This document shows positions 13,200 to 23,752 of a stretch of DNA of 64,000 nucleotides, one piece after another. Each line of letters begins with the position of its first letter. The first letter of the stretch is position 1. Made by a program: the position numbers and the translations under genes. The notes beneath the pieces were generated by a model. That model searched no databases and had not been told where the DNA came from. It saw nothing but the letters and a program-made list of their open reading frames with translations. The stretch comes from Vandiemenella viatica (taxonomy: Eukaryota; Arthropoda; Insecta; Orthoptera; Morabidae): positions 130,122,036-130,186,035 of the forward strand of contig CM061921.1 of the NCBI GenBank assembly GCA_031002005.1, read 5' to 3'.

Positions 13200-16172
13200 C
13201 CTTAATAGGTCAGGTGTGCACTACACACGTGAATCGGCTACACGGGTGGCAGGGGCCGTGTGGAATGCACTGGGTGGTTTTTTAGGCTGAGGGAGGAAGA
13301 CCCGAAACACGAAATACAGTTACGGGCAACCCAATCAGATGTAACACCGGAATGTAGGAGGAGCGTAAAAGAATCTCGACAGTTAAAAGTTCTCGTAATT
13401 AACTGTAGAAGCGTTTGTAACAAACAACCGGAACTTGATAGCATTATTTGTAGCACAGAGCGGATATCGTTATCGGTACAGAAAGTTGGCTAAACCGGAA
13501 ATAAGTTCCGCCGAAATTTTTAAAGATAGCATGAATGTTTTTCGTAAAGACAGATTACATTCTCATGGAGGTGGGGTATTTATAGCTGTGAGTAAATTCT
13601 CCCATGTAATGAAATAGAAGTCGATACGATCTGTGAAATCATATGGATTAAACTCAAAGTTGCTGGGTCAAAACTCATCATAGGCGCCTTCTACCGTCCA
13701 CCCGATTCCGACATAGCTATCGCCGAGGAGTTAAGAAATAATGTAAACAGTATAGCTAGCCGTTTTCAGGATCATGCTATGATTCTAGGAGGCGACTTCA
13801 ATCTGCCTTATATTGACTGGCGTAATTACGTTCACATTACAGGTAGCAGGGATAAGGCAGCTTCTGAAGTAATTCTCGATTGTTCTCAATAATCATCTCG
13901 AGCAGCTAGTTAATGAACCTACGCGGTGTCATAACGGTAGCGAAAATATTTAGATCTGCTGGTTACCAACAGGCCAGAATTATTCACCGAATTTCAACGA
14001 CCACAGGTATAAGCGATCACAAAGCGGTAATTGCAACTATCACTAATGACCAAGCGAAAAAGGAGAAAACGGCGGATTGTATACAAATTCAGTAAGGCCT
14101 CAAGGAGTGTTTTAGAACCTACCTGAGGAATAATTACCATAACTTCAAGTCAAAAAGGACACCGTTGAAGAGATGTGGCATCGATTTATACAATAGTCAG
14201 GGAAGGTATGGATATATATATACCGAAGCGGATAATAAATGGGGAGGATGATCCACCGTGGTACACATGCGAAGTCAAAAGATTACTCAAAAAACAAAGG
14301 AGGATACACGCACGCTCAAGAAGGAAGGGGTGTCGCAGCGATTTAGAAACCTTAGCTGAGTTAAGAGGACGTATTAAGAATGTAATGCGTGAGGCCTTCA
14401 ACGATTTTCATTCCAACTCTCTCTCTAAGAGTCTCACAGAAAACCCAAAGAAATTTGGTCGTATGTACGAAAAGTCAATTGTACCAATAGCAATATTCCA
14501 GCACTAATTCGTGAAGTTCAGAGGTTAATGAAAGCCGCGATAAAGCTAACGTACTAAATACTGTATTCAAAAATTCATTTACTGATGAAAATAAAGATAG
14601 TTGTTCCCATTTTCCCACGCCGTGTCGAGTTGGTGATGGAATCATTACGGATAGATACTGCAGGTATCATAAAGCAATTAGAGCTCCTGAAGTGGGGGAA
14701 AGCACCGGGCCCAGATGGAATTCCAGTAAGAATATTTTCAGAATATGCGGCGGAAATCGGCCCATTTCTGTCTGATATATTCAGTAAATCATTAGAAGAG
14801 CGAAAAGTACCTTCAAGACTGGAAATCGCGCAAGTAACTCCGATTTTCGAGAAAGGTGATCGAAGTGATCCTGGAACTATCGTCCAATATCTATAACATC
14901 TGTTTGTAGTAGAGTTATGGAGCATATTATATGCTCGAACATTATGAAATTTCTAGACGATAATAATTTGCTTACAACAAATCAACACGGATTTCGGAAG
15001 AAAAGATCATGTGAAACACTGCTGGCCCTATTTACACGACTGACGTAATGAAAGTTATTGATGCAGGTTCACAAGTAGATGCCATTTTTTTTAGATTTTC
15101 AGAAGCCTTTGACTCTGTGCCACACAACCGCCTTTTAGCGAAGCTACGAGCGTACGGTATATCGGATCAGCTTTGTGAATGGATAAAGGATTTTCTAACT
15201 GGTCGGTCGCAGTATGTCGTCGTTGAAGGAGAAAGTTCTTCTAGTCTAGATGTTACATCGGGTGTACCTCAAGGAAGTGTAATAGGACCACTTCTTTTTT
15301 TAATTTTTATAAACGATCTCGGAGACAAAGTGAAAAGCCTTTTTAGATTGTTTGCTGATGATGTGGTTATTTATAGGGAAGTAAGGAATTTAGCCGATTG
15401 CTTAGAAATTCAGCGTGATCTGGATATTATTTTGGCATGATGCGCTGAGTGGCAACTTACGCTAAATTGTAAAAAGTGCCAGACAATGAGCATAACTAAC
15501 AAAAAGAATCCAATTGTTCAGAAATACAGTTAAACAATTCAGTTATTGATATGGTCGATTCTATGAAATATTTGGGAGTAACAGTACAAAGGAACATGAA
15601 ATGGGACTTACACATTAATTCGTTGGTTGGTAGAGCTAATTCTAGGCTGTGATTCATTGGTCGAATCTTGAAAAATTGTAATGAACAAACAAAGGAGATA
15701 GCGTACAAATCTCTTGTGCATCCACATTTGGACTATTGTTGTGCCATTTGGGATCCGTTTCATAAGGGGTTGATCGAAAGTATAGAGAAAGTACAGAGAA
15801 GAGCCGCTCGATTCGTGACCGCTTGCTACAGTCCTTATGAAAGCGTCACAGAACTGATTAGTAGACTAGGCTGGGTGTCTCTGGTAGATAGACGACGCGC
15901 GTTTCATTTAAACTTATTGGTAAACATGCGTACTCCCACTTTCACTCACGAGTGTAGTGAAATACTTCGTCCACCAACCTATTTGAGCCGGAATGACAGG
16001 ATAGATAAGATTAGAGAAATAAGGTGCCGCAATGATTCTTATATGAATTCTTTTTTTCCCTTGTACCATTAGGGATTGGAATGCACAACAAAGAGATTAG
16101 CTTTGGTGCTGAACACCCTCTGCCACCCACAATTTTGTGAATTGCAGAGTATATATGTAGATGTAGATGTAG
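13200..16172 (+). mobile_element. LINE A copy 1: CR1/jockey-group non-LTR retrotransposon, broken
   Basis: The domain order is intact but the frame is broken several times. The endonuclease begins LKVLVINCRSVCNKQPELDS (about 13385) and continues HGGGVFIAVSK, IGAFYRPPDSD and LGGDFNLPYIDW. A linker with PPWYTCEVKRLLKKQRR follows (14245). The reverse transcriptase has APGPDGIP (14703), NQHGFRKKRSCET, SGVPQGSVIGPLLFLIFIND (15258) and the catalytic FADDVVIYR (15351). A C-terminal thumb/connection region contains LVHPHLDYCCAIWDP. It ends in a short GTAGAT tail at 16158-16172, the same tail seen in the other two copies. Stops and frameshifts separate at least five ORF fragments, so it is not autonomous. 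The clade (CR1, L2 or Daphne-like) is not resolved by eye. No target duplication was identified. Confidence 0.85.
15048..15440 (+). pseudogene. Reverse-transcriptase core fragment of LINE A
   Basis: The longest clean RT stretch of LINE A, 130 codons. It covers the palm motif AFDSVPHNRLLAKLRAYGIS, the PQGSVIGPLLFLI motif and the catalytic FADD. An expected LDFSEAFD reads FRFSEAFD here. The reading frame stops in the next motif (LA* for LAKWC). It joins to a 134-codon C-terminal fragment at 15668-16072 after a frameshifted gap. Confidence 0.8.
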
Positions 16173-18984
16173 AAGCTTTAATTCCTTACTTAATTTTCCA
16201 AAAGATGTTACAATAAGCTTATGAATGTTTCTGGCTTGATGAAATCACTGATCTGACCAACTTTGCTTCTTACTCGTAATTACAATTCTTAATTGATCTA
16301 CATACTGAATATTTTTATTCTGTGTACAATTATTTTCTTATTTAAAACAATCTGTCACTCAATGCTTCATTTTCTGTACTTTTGCTTACTTACTGTGCCT
16401 TTAGTCAGTCTAAAATTTAATTCTCTATAAACTGTCCTCCCCTGAACAGCAATTCTAATTTAATTCACAATACTGTTCTCCCCAACACAATCCATTCCCT
16501 AATTTAATTCACAACTGTTTACTGGTGTGTTCCATTTAAAAAACATAATGATTTTTAGCTTTATTCCTTCATTCATTCTTTACTTATTCCACTTAATCAT
16601 GCGCATTTTAACATTGAACTATTCTCATATTAATTCTGTTACTTCGTTACACTCTTACAGATTCATCTAAACAATTCCTTCAGCTTTCTTTAGCACCTAA
16701 TTAATTCTTATTTAATAATTCATTCTTTAAAGACTTTAATTTGTAATTAATTCATTTTGCTTTCTTTAACACCTAATTAATTCTTTACGACAGCGCAGGG
16801 CATAAAACTATCATTTACATCTCAAGTTTTCTCCTAATGAATTCTTTTACACCAAGCATTAATTTAATTACTTAACAGATTTGTGATAGGTCACACTGCG
16901 CGACTTCTAAGATATAGAATTTTTACACAAAACCTGTTTTGATGATTGTACATTTTGATTTTACAAATCTTCCTACTGACAACTTTTCACAAGACTTTAA
17001 TTTTATTCAAAAGCCATGTTCGTCACCACTTAACCACATTATTTGTTAATAAATTCACATTTTATGAGCCTAGTTTACTCAATTTGCAAATAGTCACATT
17101 CCTTTGACTAAAAATTCTTAAATTAACCCGTATAATTATTTTGATTCCAGCCATAACTGAATTTTTAACATACTTTTCTCTCTTTGAAATCTTATTATCT
17201 GTCCAAACTGAGTTTTTACAATGTATTACACCTTTGGAAATACGAACTCGCCGAAATGTTTCGATTTCCGACAATTCGCGAATGTTTACATATTAATTTC
17301 GTTACAGTTTGATATATTTAATGACTTGATTCTTAAATTTTTCTACTGCAGCATAATTCATTTTTACAAGTTTTACAGAACATTAGTGTAACTTGCCGTA
17401 TAACTATTAATACCACAACATTAATTTTTCAACCTACATTTTTCACAGAAAACACGATTGAATTACACTTTGTTCCTAACAGAATTTACGTTCTTTTAAA
17501 ACACAATAGTCACTGTTTACTCACATTTTGACTTTGCTGAGTAGATTCCATTCAGCTGCATTCTATGTTGAATTTTTTGCAGCATCCAATCAGCTGGCTG
17601 CGGCTGCTATCTCTTTGGCTCCGATGTTTCAGCATATATCGGTTGCTCCCATTGGCTGTGACCAGCTAGAGTGCGCTTGCAGACCCTCTTGAAGGCTCCC
17701 TCTAGTGGTGGCGATTTTAACTAATACCTTCAACCGAAGAAAACTTTAACTTTTCACTTTCTGAATATAATTCACATTTAATGATCATCTTGCTTGGACT
17801 TAAATTTCTTTTTAAGGTAACCCCATCTCATATCGTAGCTTTTCTATGGGTATTTGGGGAAATGGCGTAGGAAAACAATTCCTGCTTCCTGCCATGATCT
17901 TGCAAGATGTACATCTCAAATATTACCTAACTAATTAACCACTAATTACTCCACAGCCCTGACACCATTTTAATATTATGACGCGAATGGAGCAGCTCAT
18001 CCTCGACATTGCGTGGGTTCTATCAACGAGGACTACTGTCGGTTCAGTTTCAAATGGCATATGCATCAATTTGTTGATAGACAACTAGTGGTTTATTTTA
18101 CTCCTACAGTCAAGCTAAACTGGTTGAAGTAGGTAACATACATATTTCTTGCTATTTAAGACAAGAAACTAGGTTACAGTTAAGCAACTGTCCGTTCGCT
18201 AGTGCGGCTTAACTAGACATGTTACTTACTGGAGGAAACGGCTCACTATTGAATGCTAATACTTTAATTATTAACTAATGACAAGGTATTCTTGAAGGAA
18301 AATACACCTATTCAGTAAACTCTATATTTATTCTACCACTTGATAAAAACATACGACATTACATAGATAACAAACAACTGAAATCATGGCATGACACGTT
18401 TAAGTTATATTTCGTTCTAGACACATACACTACTTTACGATGATCTAACTGGTACATAACATCTATCCATTGAAATGAGTGACTTGAATGCCTGACTATA
18501 AATCTTTAAGCAACAAGCGTAGGAATATCAGATGCTTCGGTGTTACCTTAATTCTTGTAGATGTTTCTCGAGTCGAAGATGGTGTTAGACTCCCCGTTCA
18601 ACTAGCTACAGAGCGTCGTCTGCTCCAATTAGTGGTGGAGGGGGCATCTCGCCCTACAATTGGCTAGACCCTTTTAGAGTTCATAAGTGGCTCTCAGCTG
18701 TGCTAGACTGTCAACAGGGTGGGGGCGGCAAATCCCTCGCACTCAGTGCTTACGAAAGGAAACTTGCGACGTTTGCCGTTCCCAGGCTATGCAAGTGAAC
18801 TTTCAGCTCTCAACCTTGAAGCTCGTGTCTGATAACAAGGCACATTTCCTGTCCAGCCGTCTTGGGAACCTGGCTCGCTCACCAAGGCCCACAGCTCGCA
18901 AGCTCAATAAAGATGAATGAAATCTAATAAATATTACTTTCCTCTCTGATTGATAATACAAAATTAGCGCCGTTGTTGCTACAG
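16173..18984. other. AT-rich ORF-poor sequence continuing beyond LINE A
   Basis: Up to about 17.5 kb it has the same AATTCAATT-rich texture as the block left of LINE A. From 17580 to 17735 and from 18580 to 18910 there are two GC-richer islands without recognisable coding content. Nothing in this interval could be assigned to a gene or a known element. Confidence 0.35.
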
Positions 18985-20180
18985 ATCATTTTCTAGTGGA
19001 ATATTTCCAGATAGGTTTAAAACAGCCTAACTAAAACCCACTCTGAGAAAGGGGAAACAGGAAATGTATCAAACTATCAATCAGTGTTGATACTCTCATG
19101 TTCAAAATCTTAGAGAAGCTATTTCACAAAATACTCGTGAACTTTTTAGAAAATAATTGATTATTCTCAGATTCTCAACATCAATTTAGGAATAATAAAT
19201 CAATTGAAATGGCACTTTTCTCATTTTACACATAAATCTTACATACATTAGATGTGAAAGGACATGTTTCTGTAATATTCCTGGATCTCTCAAAGGCTTC
19301 AATGTAATTGACCATAGTATCTTATTTATAAAACTATAAGTAATGTAGTTAAAGGAGTAGCTAAATACTGACTAAAGTAATACTTGCAGGATAGGTAACA
19401 GATTGTTGAATTAGTTTTAAGACAAACAACAGTGTAAACTGTGTGCACTTAGATTACAAACACGTGAAATACAGTGTGCAGAAAGGGTCTGAACTGTTCC
19501 TACTATCTATAAATGACCCAGAAGCAACAAGAAACTGCCAAAAGTATATTAAATTTGCAGATAGCATCAGCATATTAATGAAAGAATGTACGGTAGAACA
19601 ATTAACTAAAATATTGATCACTGTTCCAAAAATGTTGCAAACTGGTTTTTTCAAAATATGCTTATAATATATATAGGAAAAACACATGCCATACACTTTC
19701 AGAAAAAAATAATTTGTGTACTCCAGTACCTACAGTGAAACTCTGTGATAAACTACTTAAAAGTGTAAGGAAAAAAAAAAAATTCAAGGTAAAAGGATAG
19801 AAGACAATTTAAAATGGAACACACATGTTGAACAGCTTTGTAGAAAACTAAACACCATCTGTTACTTGATGAGAATGTTGGTTGCATATCAAATGAAACA
19901 ATTAGGAATATTTATTTTGTGTAAGTGAACACAAGGAATATGATTATAGTCTATCAAACGCGAAAAAAAAGCAGAATTATGTTAAGGATGCAGACTACAT
20001 CCTTACATAGACTTTTATTCAATAAGATGCAAATTCTACCACAGCCCTGTGTATATATGCTAGAAACTATAATATTCATTAAAGAAAAATGACTCTTCTG
20101 GGTATACACTACAAACAAGCAGTGATGTGCACTTGTTATAGTAGACAGACACTAGAGTTACATATAGCGCAAATTGTAAT
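18985..20180 (+). mobile_element. LINE C copy 1: jockey/CR1-group RT remnant
   Basis: A frameshifted translation gives FPDRFKTA, then SKAF..IDHSILFIKL (19285-19330), KHVKYSVQKGSELFLLSIND (19460) and KYIKFADSISILMKECTVEQ (19534). In the catalytic box the second Asp of FADD is replaced by Ser. The 3' portion, with NLKWNTHVEQLCRKLN-like sequence near 19810 and the terminal stretch around 20040-20165, matches the minus-strand copy at 60950-64000 closely. The two are therefore copies of one family. The copy is 5'-truncated and heavily mutated. Confidence 0.65.
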
Positions 20181-20984
20181 AGGAAGGTGAGGAGGCAAAG
20201 AGGTTTAGTTAGTTAAGAGACAACAAGGCAGTAGGGAAGACTTGAAATTACTAAACAGGGAATTGATAGCAGCAAACAGTGAAGGTGAAGATGGTGTCAG
20301 GTTCTTCGGTGGTTTAATTATTATAGCAATTAATTAAGTAGTCCACCATAAAGTTCAGTTTAACATTTTTTATTTATTTTCAAAACAACGTCAGCAATAT
20401 TGTTTACATGCAAAGATACAATCCAGAGATACTACTGACACAATCTTTTGTAGTTCCAAAGAGAATCTGTATAAAACTACTGTAAACCAACTAACTGTCC
20501 TGTGGATTCCTTTATATAGGCTCTATTGAAATTGCGAGAATTCTTCAAAAGCTTCTGCCCGATATTTCTCGAACATTAACAATTACTCAAACAATTAAAG
20601 ATATTAAAAACAATCAGAATTAATAAATAATCACTTAACATCATTACAAAATGATCAGAAATGGAAATTAAAGATACTTAAGCACAAAATTATTTACAGA
20701 AATCATTTTAAACTGTAGAAAATTGTCCTGTGGACATCGTAACTTGCATTAATACTTGGAATTACACACATTTAAGCAATTCTCTTGTACAGTACTGTTC
20801 TTAAACATATTAAAAGGCCTTTAAATAATTTCCTTTCATAAAACAGTCTATATACACTGATTTACAAGAAATTGCAAAACAAACATACCCAATCATATTC
20901 AAGCGAACTTTAACTCACTACAGATACTTCATTAAATAAAATTCTATTTAAAGTTCAGGTATGAGGGCTGTTACAATGGCTTCA
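20181..20984. other. Unclassified AT-rich sequence
   Basis: No ORF, terminal repeat or tRNA-like promoter recognised. Confidence 0.3.
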
Positions 20985-21480
20985 TGAAAAATATTACAAT
21001 TGCATTGGGAACTGATTGGTGCATCTAGAAATTTCTGTGGCTATGTTAGAAAACTGACGAGAAGGGATAGAATGGTATCCGGATAGCCGTCGATGAGGAA
21101 GAAATTGGTAAAGACTTAATAAAGGCAGAGAAGTAATTATTTTTCATGGTACTTAGAAGGCTGAAACCGAAGAGGAGGAGAAGGAGAAGAAGAATCATGA
21201 GAATGATGAACAATTTACCAAAAACACTGAAGGAATTTAAAATTAAAATTCGTGGATAGAAAAAGTAGGTGTGTGGTGAAAAATGAGATGGGTAGGTGAG
21301 GGTGAAGGGAAGTTGTTATTGGTATATGTGCTCATCACAATTGAAATCAAAGTAAGTTTTTGAATTACCCTAAACCAGATATCATGCTTCTAAAAAAGAG
21401 CTGACAATTATTCATTTATCAGCGAGAATAAAGGCAGTTTTTGGTCTCCTAAAATCTGTTAATTTCATTGCTGCTCAATC
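20985..21480 (+). mobile_element. LINE D fragment with an internal deletion (L2/CR1-like)
   Basis: Positions 21020-21110 match 42238-42330 of the long LINE D copy (shared GCATCTAGAAATTTCT, encoding ASRNF.G..RK). The sequence then jumps to a 3' end resembling the fragment at 46725-46960 (AAAAACACTGAA, FKIKI). The RT between them is missing, so this is an internally deleted copy. Confidence 0.5.
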
Positions 21481-21503
21481 TAGCAGACATAATAATAATA
21501 ATG

Positions 21504-22517
21504 TAGGATCGTAATTTTTCACGGCGTTGAATATTAATATATTTTTCTCGGGCTTCCAGCCGTGTTAAGATGTCATATTTGCAGGACGTCTCTGCCTTCA
21601 TTCTCAACCAAATGTCAATGATTAACTGTTTGTTTATTCAGCCGCTGCTACGGAAACGGTGGAAGACAAAAACCAACACAACGCAATTACGTCATCTGCT
21701 CTTCTGCTCGTTACCGACGCGAAACTGTTTCAGCATTTTAATCGCCGGGTTCCAGGCCGCACTGAGTTGATAACCAGTGTCCCTGTTGACTAATAAGTCA
21801 GTTAATCTTATTTCTACAGCCTCTGTAATAACGCTGGCCCAAAAATCTTTGACCCGGGCTATAATGGTTGTTTTTTCAAATTCAAAAGTGTGACCCTCTT
21901 GCACACTATGTTCGGCCACCGCAGATTTTCTTCTTGCCCTAGACGAACATTTCTGGCGTGCTCTACACATCGCTGCACAATGCATCGCTGCGTCTGTCCA
22001 AGGTAGCCGCAGCCACATTCACATGGTATATAATATACACCAGGGGTTCGTAAACCTAGGTCATCTTTAACGCTGCCGACCAAGTTACTAACTTTAGTGG
22101 GTGGTCTATAAATTGTCTTGACTCCGTGTTGTGATAGCAGTCTACCTATTTTGAAACTTAGGGCACCCACAAACGGCAGAAACGCAAGGCCCTTGGTATC
22201 AATCTGATCTCTCCATCGATTTTCCTGATTAACTGATTTATTAGTCAACAGGGACACTGGTTATCAACTCAGTGCGGCCTGGAACCCGGCGATTAAAATG
22301 CTGAAACAGTTTCGCGTCGGTAACGAGCAGAAGAGCGGATGACGTAATCGCGTTGTGTTGGTTTTTGTCTTCCACCATTTCCGTAGCAGCGGCTGAATAA
22401 ACAAACAGTTAATCATTGACATTTGGTTGAGAATGAAGGCAGAGATGGACGCCTTCGAAACGTACTGCAAATATGACATCTTAACACGGCTGGAAGCCCG
22501 AGAAAAATATATTAATA
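21504..22517 (-). mobile_element. Penelope-like retroelement 1 with inverted terminal arms
   Basis: A 1.0-kb insertion built as left arm (21541-21808), unique centre, and an inverted right arm (22229-22512). The centre encodes a GIY-YIG endonuclease on the minus strand, the hallmark of Penelope-like elements. The left arm is the true coding 3' end, because the protein's C-terminus reads into it; the right arm is the same terminus copied in the opposite orientation. Left of the left arm is an extra tail of about 35 bp with TTTCACGGCG that the right arm lacks. The element sits in an AAT microsatellite. The same 15-mer (ATAATAATAATAATG) is present at 21489-21503 and 22518-22532 and may be the target duplication, but low complexity weakens this. 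The RT region is absent (5' truncation). Confidence 0.75.
21692..22257 (-). pseudogene. GIY-YIG endonuclease domain of Penelope-like element 1, one frameshift
   Basis: Minus-strand reading in two frames. The first contains FLPFVGALSFKIGRLLSQHG, IYRPPTKVSNLVGSVKDD, RTPGVYYIPCECGCGYLGQT and VEHARNVRLG. After a frameshift near 21925-21945 the second continues KSAVAEHSVQEGHTFEFEKT, VKDFWASVITEAVEI and YQLSAAWNPAIKMLK. The GVYY...YLG pair, the preceding Cys residues and the EHxxxxGH segment are the expected GIY-YIG features of Penelope-like integrase/endonuclease. The first 15 or so codons of the first frame derive from the inverted arm, not from the ancestral protein. Confidence 0.8.
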
Positions 22518-22579
22518 ATAATAATAATAATGATATTTTCATGGTTGGTTCTTATTATTGACCCAGATCCTCTGTACTT

Positions 22580-22815
22580 CGTTAGTAGCAGCTTACCAAG
22601 CTTACCAACCATCCTGATCTGGGTTTTCCATGGTTTTCCTGGATCACTCCAGGGGAATGCTGGGATGGTTCCTCATGATATCCCATGGGCGCCTCCTGCC
22701 ATATCCCGCATATCCCTTCCAAACCATCACCCTTTTCGATAGGTGCAATGCACCCTCCGCCACACACTTTTAGTGAATCATGGAGTAATAATAATAATAA
22801 ATAATAATAATAATA
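22580..22815 (+). mobile_element. LINE B 3' UTR fragment (severely 5'-truncated copy)
   Basis: Begins inside the LINE B 3' UTR (CATCCTGATCTGGGTTTTCC at 22612) and follows it through GGTGCAATGCACCCTCCGCC to ACACTTTTAGTGAATCATGG, ending in an AAT-rich tail. It aligns along its length with 28047-28240 and 34085-34280. No coding sequence remains. Confidence 0.75.
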
Positions 22816-23381
22816 GGAATTGGACACACAATCCTGAAGGTTGTCATATAACATTACTTATGTCAGTATACCTTCAAAACTGTTTAAAGGGTACTTAAAA
22901 TGGTTAAAACCAACAGCAAATCATTTTAGAAGAATCTTAAAGTAGTTTGAGAGCCAGAAAACATGTTAGTAAGGAGAGTTTAATCAATTTTATAAGTTTT
23001 TAAAAGTACTATATTGAAAGTAAAAAATTTTTAGAAGCCTTTTGGCCACATTCATTTTCAGAGGTGTAAAATGAGATGACAATTGAAATTAGGTCTAACA
23101 CTTGTGTTTTAGAAAATTGTACTAAGGAGATATCATGAACTTAAATGGTTATATTGCAAGCATGTGGAAAATATTGCACAAGAAATTGTTTTCCATTAAT
23201 TTTCAAGTTATAGTAAAGATTCTTAGCTGAAAATGTTCGTCATAAAATAATACGCACATATGAAAAGATAGTCAATAACTAACAGGAAAGTATGTTTTTT
23301 AGACAAAATAAGAGATTTTGCCAACTTTGCAGTTCAGCATTTCTGACATACGGGGCTGAGGGCATAGACGTGGCATTTAAA
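22816..23381. other. Unclassified AT-rich sequence
   Basis: No gene or repeat recognised between the LINE B 3' UTR fragment and the foldback insertion. Confidence 0.3.
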
Positions 23382-23394
23382 TTAAAGAGAAATT

Positions 23395-23739
23395 GTGAGA
23401 ACGAAGGCTTTCACGGCGTATCGATGAAATAAAGTCTTCGCGGGTTTTCCGCCGTATATTGTTGAAGAGAGACAACAACGAGCTTTCGGCGGCTGGCTCT
23501 GCCGCCATCTTCAGATTAGATGTGTGCTGCAGGGGGTACCAGCGCTGCACTGACAGTGTCTGGCCTCCGCGCGCCAGGCCAGGCCTTATTAGGGCGCGCG
23601 GAGGCCAGACACTGTCAGTGCAGCGCTGGTACCCCCTGCAGCACACATCTAACCTGAAGATGGCGGCAGAGCCAGCCGCCGAAAGCTCGTTGTTGTCTCT
23701 CTTCAACAATATACGGCGGAAAACCCGCGAAGACTTTAT
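23395..23739. mobile_element. 345-bp foldback insertion with a 13-bp target duplication
   Basis: Two long, nearly perfect inverted arms meet at about 23580-23590, so the same peptide reads from both strands. The element is flanked by TTAAAGAGAAATT at 23382-23394 and 23740-23752, which defines the insertion exactly. The left arm carries about 30 bp more than the right (the CGAAGGCTTTCACGGCG end). Each arm has CTGAAGA (plus-strand copy at 23654-23660), a GC-rich hairpin (GGCGGC/GCCGCC), then GAAA (23681-23684). The long-end motif CGCCGTGAAA recurs at the end of Penelope-like element 1, so I interpret this as an inverted pair of Penelope-family termini without coding DNA. Confidence 0.8.
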
Positions 23740-23752
23740 TTAAAGAGAAATT

